From Candidatus Liptonbacteria bacterium (GTDB lineage Bacteria; Patescibacteriota; Minisyncoccia; UBA6257; 2-01-FULL-56-20): 34,862 nt of DNA. The notes beneath the pieces were generated by a model, which was not told the origin of the DNA, did no database searches, and saw only the letters and a program-made list of their open reading frames with translations. The stretch lies in contig VGJV01000001.1 in NCBI GenBank assembly GCA_016867315.1, positions 1 to 34,862 on the forward strand. Direction: 5' to 3'. Positions 1 to 6,738 of the stretch are shown one piece after another. The first letter of the stretch is position 1, and every line of letters begins with the position of its first letter. The position numbers and the translations under genes are program-made.

Positions 1-37
1 CTCACAAGGTTCTTGCTTATTCTGTATGGGCAGGAAT

Positions 38-127
38 GGAGGCGTGGCCGAGTGGTTTAAGGCAGCATCCTGCTAAGATGTTAAGGGGGGAACCCCTTCG
101 AAGGTTCGAATCCTTCCGCCTCCGCCA
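38..127 (+). tRNA. tRNA-Ser (anticodon GCT), CCA encoded
   Basis: Full cloverleaf by eye. The 7-bp acceptor stem pairs GGAGGCG (38-44) with CGCCTCC (117-123). The D arm is GCC...GGC. The anticodon stem GCATC/GATGT (one G-T pair) carries loop CTGCTAA with anticodon GCT at 72-74. A long variable arm typical of Ser tRNAs follows, then T loop TTCGAAT. The discriminator is G and CCA (125-127) is encoded. An AT-rich block of accessory genes starts directly downstream, as at tRNA integration sites. Confidence 0.96.
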
Positions 128-251
128 GTTAGGAAATGAAGTCATTGGCTCGCCCGCTACGCGGGCTCGCCAGCCGTTTTTTGCCCTAAATTCAAGCCGT
201 TTTGAATTCAGTAAGGCCAAAAGCGGGCTTTTCTTTACGGAATCAAAATTT

Positions 252-300
252 TTTGATATCATAATCTTGAAAGCATATCTTATGTTTTGATGATATCAAA
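252..300. promoter_or_regulatory. Paired palindromic operator over the XRE gene promoter
   Basis: A perfect 11-bp inverted repeat lies at 252-262 (TTTGATATCAT) and 290-300 (ATGATATCAAA). Each arm contains the self-palindrome TGATATCA, with 37 bp between equivalent points. A possible -35 (TTGAAA, 267-272) sits between the arms, and the second arm overlaps the expected -10 (about 290-296). The XRE start codon is only 12 bases beyond. This fits two repressor dimer sites with autoregulation by the downstream XRE protein; the regulator is inferred. Confidence 0.6.
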
Positions 301-311
301 GTTTTGAAACT

Positions 312-509
312 ATGGCAACAATCGGCGAGAATATCAAAAAATACCGCAATAAACTTGGAATAACACAAGACGATTTGGTGAGGAAGTCCGGTGTGAAGCA
401 CACCACCCTTACCAAAATTGAGGGCGACTTTGTGCAAAAGCCAAGTGTTCAAGTTATAGCGAAAATTGCTAAGGCGTTGGGTGTTTCAGTCGAGGATTTA
501 TTAAAGTGA
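312..509 (+). CDS. XRE-family helix-turn-helix transcriptional regulator
   Basis: This 65-residue protein is almost entirely one Cro/CI-type HTH domain. Helix 1 is IGENIKKYRNKLGITQ, the turn and recognition helix are DDLVRKSGVKHTTLTKIE, and it ends in IAKALGVSVEDLLK. Such single-domain proteins are repressors of small accessory modules or antitoxin-like regulators. No good Shine-Dalgarno is seen, so the mRNA may have a very short leader. It is the first gene after tRNA-Ser and is followed 4 nt later by a VOC gene, so it probably heads an operon. Its codons are AT-rich compared with gyrB. Confidence 0.9.
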   Translation: MATIGENIKKYRNKLGITQDDLVRKSGVKHTTLTKIEGDFVQKPSVQVIAKIAKALGVSVEDLLK

Positions 510-513
510 TTTT

Positions 514-882
514 ATGAACAAAGGAATCAAGCATATTGAAATAGCTGTCTCTGATTTACAAAAATCTTTAGATTTTTATGACAAGCTCTTTGAGATTATT
601 GGCTGGGAAAAAGTAGCCAAAAACGGGTTCGTTGTTGGTAGTACAAAAGTTTATTTGAAAAAATGGGATTTCCAAAGAGGTAATACATTAGGTGCGCGTC
701 ACATTTGTTTTTGGGCTGATGACCGAGCAATGGTTGATAAAGTTGGTGAATATGTAAAAAATGTTGGAGTAAAAATGATTCGAGGCCCACTTGTTGTTAC
801 TGAATATTCGCCGGAATATTATACTGTCGATTTTTACGACCTCGATGGATATATGTTAGAGGTGGCGCATACCCCTAACTAA
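514..882 (+). CDS. VOC-superfamily (glyoxalase/bleomycin-resistance-like) protein
   Basis: 122 residues with the vicinal-oxygen-chelate pattern. The N-terminal beta strand and helix are IKHIEIAVSDLQKSLDFYDKLFEIIGW, there is a central histidine strand (GARHICFWADD), and the C-terminal module ends YTVDFYDLDGYMLEVAH. Candidate metal ligands are H8, the central H and the terminal E of MLEVAH. The substrate cannot be told from sequence. It follows the XRE gene by 4 nt and precedes the dCTP-deaminase-like gene, all co-directional and AT-rich, so this looks like one acquired operon. Confidence 0.85.
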   Translation: MNKGIKHIEIAVSDLQKSLDFYDKLFEIIGWEKVAKNGFVVGSTKVYLKKWDFQRGNTLGARHICFWADDRAMVDKVGEYVKNVGVKMIRGPLVVTEYSPEYYTVDFYDLDGYMLEVAHTPN

Positions 883-890
883 ATTAAAAT

Positions 891-1346
891 ATGATACTTT
901 CCGGCGAAACAATTAAGAAATATGTTCGAGAGGGACTATTTGAGATTAATCCTTTCAGCGAAAAAAATCTAAAAGGGGCAAGTTACACGTTTACTCTTGA
1001 TTCAAAACTTTTGCGATTACGAGATGGACAAAAACTACTACGAGCTGATAAAAAGCCTGATTATGAGGAAATTGAGATTTCTAATGATGGATATATTCTC
1101 AAGCCCGGTGAATTTATTTTGGGATTTACAAAAGAAAAACTGAAACTTAATGACAAGTTTGCTTGTTCATTAAGCTCTCGAGGTTCATGTGCGCAAATAG
1201 GTTTGGATATTTTGCTTGGATCCAGTTTTGCAGAGCCGGATACGAACAACTCACAGACTCTTGAAATTTTTAATGTTAGCGGTTCGTCAATAGTTTTGTT
1301 CCGAGATATGCCGATAGTTAAAGGAATTTTTATTCCCATTGATTAA
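891..1346 (+). CDS. dCTP deaminase/dUTPase-superfamily protein, possibly inactive
   Basis: 151 residues resembling dCTP deaminase (Dcd). It opens MILSGETIKKYVREG like Dcd, has a central SSRGSCAQIGL corresponding to the GRSSLARLGL substrate motif, and QTLEIFN corresponding to the VLEFYN strand that carries the catalytic Glu. The Glu and first Arg are kept. The Ser after that Arg is Gly here, and the second motif Arg is Gln. In E. coli Dcd those positions (S111, R115) matter for catalysis. The protein is also shorter than the usual 180-190 residues. It could be a divergent enzyme, a nucleotide-binding relative or decaying cargo. Confidence 0.75.
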   Translation: MILSGETIKKYVREGLFEINPFSEKNLKGASYTFTLDSKLLRLRDGQKLLRADKKPDYEEIEISNDGYILKPGEFILGFTKEKLKLNDKFACSLSSRGSCAQIGLDILLGSSFAEPDTNNSQTLEIFNVSGSSIVLFRDMPIVKGIFIPID

Positions 1347-1350
1347 AGAA

Positions 1351-1636
1351 TTTGCCGGCAAAGAAAAACTTGAAATCGTCCTTTCCGCTCCGGTTCAAGG
1401 CGAGGCGGGCGGAAGGGGGGTGTGGGGGGAATTCCGCCCGCCGAGCCCAGTCAGTTCCGTTCGGATATTTTCAAACAGACACCGCCAATAGAAACTTCGT
1501 CGTTTGAAAGGATTGCTCCGCGCGGCCGCGAGGCGGCCGCGCTCCGCAAAATGGTTCGCCGCTTCGCGGCGAAATGGCTGGCTGGGCAAAAATCAAAGAC
1601 GGCGGATTTGTTACGAACCCGAGGGTTCGTTCCGAT
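1351..1636 (+). repeat. Structured dispersed repeat, copy A
   Basis: A non-coding block that matches 29434-29664 (minus strand) in order and orientation. It opens with a 29-base segment (1351-1379) that is 26/29 identical to copy B (core CAAAGAAAAACTTGAAAT). Two perfect GC triloop hairpins follow: 1520-1542 (10-bp arms, loop GAG) and 1555-1573 (8-bp arms, loop TTC). The second runs into the shared string GCGGCGAAATGG. It ends in a T-arm-like GGGTTCGTTCCGATT, against GGGGTTCGACCCGATT in copy B. No convincing gene lies here; the open frames are compositional. Confidence 0.65.
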
Positions 1637-2573
1637 TGTACATTAATCAAGCGTTAGTTACACTTTTTCGGAGTTCTCGGATTTCTTTTTTGGTCTCATC
1701 GATGTATTTCTTGAGGAACGCAAAAGGAGAAATTCCCCCTAAAGACTGATGCGGTCGGAGATGATTGTAGTATCTGACAATGGCGTAAAGTATGCGTCGC
1801 CTCTCTTCTCTTGAACCGAAATGATGTTTGCGAAGCATTCCTTTGACAGTCTTGATCACTCGCTCTGCTTTGCCATTGGTTTGGGGATGGTACGGTTTGG
1901 TAAACTGCTGAGGAATGTTTTTCTGTTTGCAAAAATCTTTGAAAGCCCCTTTGAATTCCTTGCCGTTGTCCGAGTATATGCACTCCACTTCAAACGGCAG
2001 CATGGTCAGAGCTTCATCGAGTACAATGGCCGCGCTGTAGCTGGTCTGATCCGGCAAGATATCGGCAAACAAAACTCTAGAACAATCATCCACGAAGACA
2101 TACAAATACTCTCTTGGGGTCATCAGGGCTTCACCGGGGATGAGTGGCAAGACTGAGGTGTCAGTATGAACCATTTCTCCCGGATGCTTTTTAACATATC
2201 TGTTTGCTCTCTTTTCTCTTTTGGCAATCTTCTTTTCCAAAACTTTTTCGACCTTCAAAAGTTTCTTGAGCCCATACTCCAGAGTCCTGTATCTCATGTT
2301 TTTTGATGAGAAATTCCCGAACACTCCCAGTTTGGCTTTGTGGAACGCCTCGTACAGAGTTTTTCTAGAGACTCTGTAGTATTTGGCCAAATCCGTGACT
2401 CGATCTCCTTCTCTCCAACGACGATACGCTTCCCGTCGCTGATACGGCAACAATTTGGTATTCTTATGCATACAAAAAGTGCGTTAGCTATTAATGGTTG
2501 CAATACCAAAAATGCTACCGCGCTTTTTGTTTTTCAAAGAACAAAAGTGTTACTAACCCGTATTATATGTACA
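1637..2573. mobile_element. IS481-family-like insertion sequence, 937 bp
   Basis: One transposase gene lies between imperfect inverted repeats of about 31 bp. The left end reads TGTACAT...GTTAGTTACACTTTT. The right end, read on the minus strand, gives TGTACAT...GTTAGTAACACTTTT, with the middle nine bases poorly matched. TGT...ACA ends are typical of the IS481 family. No clear target duplication is visible: flanks are CCGAT and TTATC. A direct TGTACATTA occurs at both ends, but it arises from the palindromic tip. The left end is flush with repeat A and the right end lies inside a small membrane-protein gene. Confidence 0.85.
1647..2471 (-). CDS. IS481-type DDE transposase
   Basis: 274 residues. 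An N-terminal HTH (RRWREGDRVTDLAKYYRVSR) and a basic linker are followed by an rve integrase core. The DDE acidic residues are visible: D in EMVHTDTSVL, D in CIYSDNGKEF, E in TNGKAERVIKTVKG. The typical YNHLRPHQSLGGISPFAFL tail is present. The frame is intact and of normal length for IS481, so the element may be active. It catalyses cut-and-paste or copy-out movement of the surrounding IS; it starts about 100 bp inside the right end. Confidence 0.95.
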   Translation of the reverse strand: MHKNTKLLPYQRREAYRRWREGDRVTDLAKYYRVSRKTLYEAFHKAKLGVFGNFSSKNMRYRTLEYGLKKLLKVEKVLEKKIAKREKRANRYVKKHPGEMVHTDTSVLPLIPGEALMTPREYLYVFVDDCSRVLFADILPDQTSYSAAIVLDEALTMLPFEVECIYSDNGKEFKGAFKDFCKQKNIPQQFTKPYHPQTNGKAERVIKTVKGMLRKHHFGSREERRRILYAIVRYYNHLRPHQSLGGISPFAFLKKYIDETKKEIRELRKSVTNA

Positions 2574-2704
2574 TTATCTTCCACGCCGACGAGTTGTCGA
2601 CCCACCCAAGCCAATCCCATTAAGGCTATCCGCAGAAGCGCGTATGCTCCCGCGATCGTGAATATTCCAGTCGCTATTCCAAATACCACTTCTTTCAGGG
2701 TCAT
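2534..2704 (-). CDS. Small single-span membrane protein, 3' end replaced by the IS
   Basis: A 56-codon frame beginning MTLKEVVFGIATGIFTIAGA, with a hydrophobic span at about residues 5-35. It has one of the best ribosome sites in the region (GGAGGA about 5 nt before the ATG at 2704). The frame runs out of its own sequence at 2574 into the IS inverted repeat and stops there at 2534, so the last 13 or so residues come from the IS. The original C-terminus is lost or relocated. The function is unknown. Confidence 0.6.
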   Translation of the reverse strand: MTLKEVVFGIATGIFTIAGAYALLRIALMGLAWVGRQLVGVEDNVHIIRVSNTFVL

Positions 2705-2868
2705 AAATCCTCCGATTTTTGGTTATTAATTTGCCCGCTTCCCCTTGCTTAGAGCCTAGACCATCGAAGTGAACTCCGTCAATTTTAGGGCTAGAAACCC
2801 CTTAAAATCCGTGCTAGAATTCTAGAGTCGCAATTACGCGGCTATTTTTAAGTAAACGAAGTAACGTT

Positions 2869-4896
2869 ATGGCTAAAAAGGAGGAAAAAGCCAAGGAAAA
2901 GTCAGCTTACGGGGCGAAAGACATTCAGGTTCTTGAAGGGCTTGAACCCGTCCGTAAACGACCCGGAATGTACATCGGTTCCACGGGGACCGGTGGTTTC
3001 CATCACCTTATTTGGGAAATCGTCGACAACTCGATCGACGAAGCGATGGCGGGACGCGCGAAGAACATCACCGTAGAACTTCTGAAAGACGGACAGGTGA
3101 GCGTAACCGACGACGGCGCCGGAATTCCCGTGGAGACTCACCACCAAACTAAGAAATCGACGCTTGAGACGGTAATGACCGTACTCCATGCCGGAGGTAA
3201 ATTCGGCGGAGAAGGATATAAGGTATCGGGAGGACTCCATGGCGTGGGAGCTTCCGTCGTAAACGCCCTCTCCGATCACCTCAAAGCGGAGGTGTGGAGG
3301 GACGGCGGCCACTTCGTGCAGGAATATAAGCGAGGCGTGCCCTTGAGCAAGGTAAAAAAAATAGGCAGCGCCAATCATACGGGAACCAAGGTAACCTTTT
3401 TCCCTGATACCGAGATTTTCTCCGAACGGCAGTGGAACGAGAAGCGGATCATGGATCACCTTCGCCAGCAGGCGTATCTCACGAAGGGCGTGCGTATCAA
3501 TTTTTATGATTGGCGAGCGGAGACTCCCCTCTTCTACGGATTCTATTTCGAAGGCGGATTACTCTCGTTCGCGAAACACCTCACCTTCAACAAAAAGACC
3601 CTGCAGGAGGATGCCTTTCATGTGCACAAAAACCAGAACGAGCTTGAGGTAGAAGCGGCATTCCTTTATATAGACGACACGAAAACCGAAGAACTTTCTT
3701 TCGCAAACAACATTTATACCCCCGACGGAGGGATGCACCTCACCGGGTTCCGCTCTGCCCTCACCCGGACCTTGAACAACTACGCTCGGGCCGAAGGATA
3801 CCTCAAAGAAAAAGATGAGAACTTCACTGCGGACGACGTGCGCGAAGGACTCGTGGCCGTGCTTTCCATAAAACTCCGCGAACCGCAGTTCGAAGGGCAG
3901 ACCAAGGCCCGACTTGGGAACCCCGAGGCTCGGACCGCCACGGAAGCGGTCGTAAACGAAGCCCTTAAAGAATTCCTCGAGCGGCACCCGCAGGAATCCC
4001 GCCGCGTAGTAGAAAAGGTACTTTTGACTGCCAAAGCCCGCATTGCCGCCAAGGCCGCTAAAGAAACCGTACTTCGGAAGGGAGCGCTTGAAGGCCTTAC
4101 TCTTCCGGGGAAACTTGCCGACTGCACTTCGAAAGATGCCAGTGAATCCGAACTCTTCATTGTGGAGGGAGACTCTGCAGGTGGATCGGCCAAACAAGGA
4201 CGCGAGCGCCGCACACAGGCCATCTTCCCTCTCAAGGGGAAACCCTTAAACGTGGAGCGTGCCCGGATGGACAAGATGCTCGCGAACACCGAAATTCGTT
4301 CGCTTGTGATTGCAATCGGCACTGCGATCGCTGAGGAGTTCGACATGTCGAAGCTCCGCTATCACAAGATTGTTCTCATGAGTGATGCGGACGTCGACGG
4401 CGCGCACATTCGGACCCTGCTTCTCACGCTTTTTTACCGGCACTTCCGCCCCGTGGTGGATGGCGGATATCTCTACATCGCCCAACCTCCGCTCTATCGC
4501 ATTCAAGCGGGCAAAGAAATCCAATATGCCTGGAATGACGGGCAGAAAGATAAAATACTCAAAGAGTTGGTGAACGCAAAAGCAGCCAAGGCAAAAGCTA
4601 AAGGAAAAGAAGAAAAACTCCCCACCGAAGAGGAGGCAGCAGAAGCCGGCGGCTCAGAAGGCGGAGAGAAAATCGCCGGCGTGAATGTGCAACGCTATAA
4701 AGGTTTGGGAGAAATGAACCCCGAGCAACTTTGGGAGACCACGATGAATCCGGCGAATCGAATCCTTCGCCAGGTTACCGTAGCAGACGCTGCGGAAGCT
4801 GATCGCCTCTTCGATATTCTCATGGGAGACGAGGTGGAACCCCGGAAAAAATTCATTCAAACCCACGCGGCCTCCGTGCAAAACCTCGACATATAA
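2869..4896 (+). CDS. gyrB: DNA gyrase subunit B
   Basis: 675 residues. The GHKL ATPase domain shows EPVRKRPGMYIGS, EIVDNSIDEA, DDGAGIPV and GGLHGVGASVVNALS. The transducer domain follows, then the TOPRIM domain with FIVEGDSAGGSAKQGR and SDADVDGAHI, and a GyrB tail with QRYKGLGEMNPEQLW. A Lys/Ala/Glu-rich insert of about 35 residues (near 568-602) interrupts the TOPRIM region, a divergent lineage-type insertion. GyrB supplies ATP hydrolysis for negative supercoiling with GyrA, which is not in the window. An extended -10 (TGCTAGAAT, 2812-2820) lies about 50 bp upstream; no strong Shine-Dalgarno is seen. Confidence 0.98.
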   Translation: MAKKEEKAKEKSAYGAKDIQVLEGLEPVRKRPGMYIGSTGTGGFHHLIWEIVDNSIDEAMAGRAKNITVELLKDGQVSVTDDGAGIPVETHHQTKKSTLETVMTVLHAGGKFGGEGYKVSGGLHGVGASVVNALSDHLKAEVWRDGGHFVQEYKRGVPLSKVKKIGSANHTGTKVTFFPDTEIFSERQWNEKRIMDHLRQQAYLTKGVRINFYDWRAETPLFYGFYFEGGLLSFAKHLTFNKKTLQEDAFHVHKNQNELEVEAAFLYIDDTKTEELSFANNIYTPDGGMHLTGFRSALTRTLNNYARAEGYLKEKDENFTADDVREGLVAVLSIKLREPQFEGQTKARLGNPEARTATEAVVNEALKEFLERHPQESRRVVEKVLLTAKARIAAKAAKETVLRKGALEGLTLPGKLADCTSKDASESELFIVEGDSAGGSAKQGRERRTQAIFPLKGKPLNVERARMDKMLANTEIRSLVIAIGTAIAEEFDMSKLRYHKIVLMSDADVDGAHIRTLLLTLFYRHFRPVVDGGYLYIAQPPLYRIQAGKEIQYAWNDGQKDKILKELVNAKAAKAKAKGKEEKLPTEEEAAEAGGSEGGEKIAGVNVQRYKGLGEMNPEQLWETTMNPANRILRQVTVADAAEADRLFDILMGDEVEPRKKFIQTHAASVQNLDI

Positions 4897-4903
4897 CACC
4901 AAC

Positions 4904-4931
4904 TGATAACCGATAACTTATGACTAATGAC
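4904..4931. repeat. Heptamer array, TGATAAC class
   Basis: Four consecutive 7-mers fill the start of the gyrB-secE gap: TGATAAC, CGATAAC, TTATGAC, TAATGAC. They begin 8 nt after the gyrB stop. The units are related but imperfect. This is one of about eleven heptamer arrays in the window. Confidence 0.6.
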
Positions 4932-4959
4932 AAGAGGATGGAGCCCTAAGCATAAGCTC

Positions 4960-4988
4960 TTGCGCTTTTAGCATGAGTCTGGTATAAA
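4960..4988 (+). promoter_or_regulatory. Candidate sigma70-type promoter for secE-nusG-rpsR
   Basis: TTGCGC (4960-4965) and TATAAA (4983-4988) are separated by 17 nt, upstream of secE in the only gap of this block. A second AT-rich candidate -10 (TATACT, 5002-5007) lies closer to the gene. This is a consensus match by eye only. Confidence 0.4.
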
Positions 4989-5046
4989 GAACCGAACTGT
5001 TTATACTATTTTATTGAGCAACGGGTTCGCCCATCACAGTATTCGT

Positions 5047-5235
5047 ATGTTTTCCAAGACCAAAAAATTTTTTAAAGAATCTCGCGAAGAGCTTCAGCAT
5101 GTGAATTGGCCCACGCGACAAGAAGCAATTCGCCTCACTACTATTGTTATCGGCATTTCATTGGCCCTTTCTATCTTTTTAGGAGCCTTTGACTCTGCTT
5201 TTAGCACCCTTATTCGAACCCTTATTACCCGCTAA
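5047..5235 (+). CDS. secE: Preprotein translocase subunit SecE
   Basis: 62 residues from the ATG at 5047 (a TTG at 5014 is open but adds an unlikely extension). The conserved SecE region FFKESREELQHVNWPTRQEAIRLT is followed by one membrane span, TIVIGISLALSIFLGAFDSAF. SecE clamps SecY in the SecYEG channel. Its TAA overlaps the nusG ATG by one base (TAATG), so the two are translationally coupled, the classic secE-nusG pair. Confidence 0.95.
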   Translation: MFSKTKKFFKESREELQHVNWPTRQEAIRLTTIVIGISLALSIFLGAFDSAFSTLIRTLITR

Positions 5236-5795
5236 TGACTAAGAAACTCGAAGCGCAACAGGATAACGGCCAGCGGGATTGGTATGCCGTACAAACCTAC
5301 TCCGGATACGAGGAGGCCGTAGCTCGCTACCTTAAGCAGCGTATCGAGTCCTTGGCGATGGGAGACAAAATCTTCAACGTGATCGTGCCCAAAGAAAAGC
5401 GGATTCGCGTAAAGAGCGGCCGCCGGCAAACTATCGAAGAGAAGATTTATCCCGGCTATGTGCTCGTAGAGATGATCCTTACCGAAGACTCGTGGTATGT
5501 GGTACGGAATACTCCACGCGTTACGGGCTTTGTGGGTCCTGACAACACGAAACCAACCCCCCTTTCCAAGGCGGAAGTGGAATCCTTACTCTCGCGCATC
5601 GGACAGGATGAGAACAAATTCACCCTCGATTTGAAGGTGGGAGATTTGGTAAAGATCATCGACGGGCCTTTCAAAGAATATGACGGGAAGGTATCGGAAG
5701 TGGATGAAACCAGAAACCGCGTAAAAGTAATGGTGCCCATCTTCGGACGGGACACCGCAGTCGAACTTGACTCCCTGCAGGTAAAAAAGCTATAA
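5235..5795 (+). CDS. nusG: Transcription termination/antitermination factor NusG
   Basis: 186 residues. The N-terminal NGN domain has DWYAVQTYSGYEEAVARYL and YPGYVLVEM...WYVVRNTPRVTGFVG. The C-terminal KOW domain has VGDLVKIIDGPFKEYDGKV and ends AVELDSLQVKKL. It binds RNA polymerase and couples transcription to Rho or ribosomes. The start overlaps the secE stop. rpsR follows after 7 nt, whereas rplK is the usual partner in many bacteria. Confidence 0.97.
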   Translation: MTKKLEAQQDNGQRDWYAVQTYSGYEEAVARYLKQRIESLAMGDKIFNVIVPKEKRIRVKSGRRQTIEEKIYPGYVLVEMILTEDSWYVVRNTPRVTGFVGPDNTKPTPLSKAEVESLLSRIGQDENKFTLDLKVGDLVKIIDGPFKEYDGKVSEVDETRNRVKVMVPIFGRDTAVELDSLQVKKL

Positions 5796-5802
5796 ACTTC
5801 CC

Positions 5803-6006
5803 ATGCCTCAACAGTGTTTTTTCTGTTCGCAAAACCTTACCAATATCGACTATAAAGAAGTCGACCTTTTGAAGCGCTTTATCTCAAGCCAAGCGAAGAT
5901 CATCGACCCGAAGCACACCGGAATCTGCGCTTCACACCAGCGGAAATTGTCCGAAGCGATAAAACGGGCACGTTTTCTTTCGCTTCTGCCCTTCGTCCGC
6001 CGATAA
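5803..6006 (+). CDS. rpsR: 30S ribosomal protein bS18
   Basis: 67 residues. It has the S18 core IDYKEVDLLKRFISSQAKIIDPKHTGICASHQRKLSEAIKRARFLSLLPF, ending in basic RR. An N-terminal CxxC (CFFCSQN) plus a Cys before SHQRKL suggests a zinc-binding form. S18 binds the 30S platform with bS6. It lies 7 nt after nusG and is followed by a strong terminator, closing the operon. Confidence 0.97.
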   Translation: MPQQCFFCSQNLTNIDYKEVDLLKRFISSQAKIIDPKHTGICASHQRKLSEAIKRARFLSLLPFVRR

Positions 6007-6023
6007 CCCTCTTCTCGCACACG

Positions 6024-6049
6024 AAAGCCGCTAGAACATAGCGGCTTTT
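6024..6049 (+). terminator. Rho-independent terminator after rpsR
   Basis: A perfect 10-bp stem AAAGCCGCTA / TAGCGGCTTT with loop GAACA ends in a short T run, 18 nt after the rpsR stop. It closes the secE-nusG-rpsR operon. Confidence 0.9.
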
Positions 6050-6109
6050 ATGGTCGGCGGCGGCGCCTCTTTATTTTCATAGAAGCGGCGCTTGCGATTC
6101 TTGTCTCGC
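6050..6109 (+). repeat. Perfect 60-bp direct repeat, copy 1 (orphan)
   Basis: Identical base for base to 6276-6335, which codes for an internal piece of the PAP2 protein (GRRRRLFIFIEAALAILVS). This copy begins immediately after the terminator and ends 24 bp before the likely PAP2 ATG. It is therefore a displaced copy of coding sequence in the 5' leader. Perfect identity suggests a recent event or an assembly artefact. Confidence 0.9.
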
Positions 6110-6133
6110 TTTGTTATTCTTTTTCTAACGTCC

Positions 6134-6736
6134 ATGGAATTCAACACGCTGTTCGCCGAATGGCTTTGGAGCTTCAGTTTGAAAAACAGCTTCCTCGATT
6201 GGGAAATTATTTTTTTCTCTAAATATCTCCCCTACATTCTTATACTTTCCTTCCTAGGATTTCTTCTTGCCGAACATGGTCGGCGGCGGCGCCTCTTTAT
6301 TTTCATAGAAGCGGCGCTTGCGATTCTTGTCTCGCGCGGTCTTGTTACCGAAGGTATACGATTTTTTCATCATGTCGCCCGGCCTTTTGAGGTTTGGCAG
6401 GTTATCCCCCTTGTACCCGAGACGCTGGGGAATTCCTTTCCTTCCGGTCATGCAACATTCTATTTTGCCCTGGCCACAGTGCTCTTTCTTCGGAATCGAA
6501 AATGGGGAATCTGGTTCTTTATTTTCGCGATCATAAACGGCTTTGCCCGCATTGCCGCAGGCGTACACTGGCCGATGGATGTGGTGGGTGGAGCTGCAAT
6601 CGGAATCGCTTCTGCGGGAATAATTCACTTGCTTCTTAGACGGTCCTCGGAAGAGTTAATGCTTAGCGACATGCCCTCTGCATCTCCTCGTGAGGTTGAG
6701 TCGGATTTGCCTGCTCAGGAAAAAAATACTCTTTAA
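6134..6736 (+). CDS. PAP2-family membrane phosphatase
   Basis: About 200 residues from the ATG at 6134; a TTG at 6092 inside the upstream repeat is a less likely start. The PAP2 signatures are present: RFFHHVARP (the family Kx6RP with Arg for Lys), FPSGH, and ARIAAGVHWPMD (the SRx5Hx3D motif with Ala for Ser). Several membrane spans surround them. Likely substrates are undecaprenyl pyrophosphate (BcrC-like) or other lipid phosphates. The charged C-terminal tail is cytosolic or disordered. It is followed 2 nt later by a DoxX-like gene, so the two form an operon. Confidence 0.88.
   Translation: MEFNTLFAEWLWSFSLKNSFLDWEIIFFSKYLPYILILSFLGFLLAEHGRRRRLFIFIEAALAILVSRGLVTEGIRFFHHVARPFEVWQVIPLVPETLGNSFPSGHATFYFALATVLFLRNRKWGIWFFIFAIINGFARIAAGVHWPMDVVGGAAIGIASAGIIHLLLRRSSEELMLSDMPSASPREVESDLPAQEKNTL
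6276..6335 (+). repeat. Perfect 60-bp direct repeat, copy 2 (inside PAP2 gene)
   Basis: The coding copy of the repeat also found at 6050-6109, offset by 226 bp. It encodes the second membrane span and the arginine stretch before it. The sequences on either side of the two copies do not match. Confidence 0.9.
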
Positions 6737-6738
6737 AT

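Noticed and set aside
17-262. Open frames across tRNA-Ser(GCT) and its flank on both strands
   Set aside because: They translate tRNA sequence and its GC hairpin; no ribosome site and no family match. The same kind of read-through frame occurs over tRNA-Ser(GGA).
1351-1636. Integron attC site
   Set aside because: There are hairpins and a cassette-like layout, but I could not find the paired R and L core sites or an integrase, so the name is not supported.
1637-2576. Nine-base target-site duplication TGTACATTA at both IS ends
   Set aside because: The string overlaps the palindromic tip of the inverted repeats, so it arises without duplication; true flanks differ.
5014-5046. Upstream TTG start for SecE
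   Set aside because: It adds 11 residues without homology; the ATG at 5047 matches the usual SecE start.
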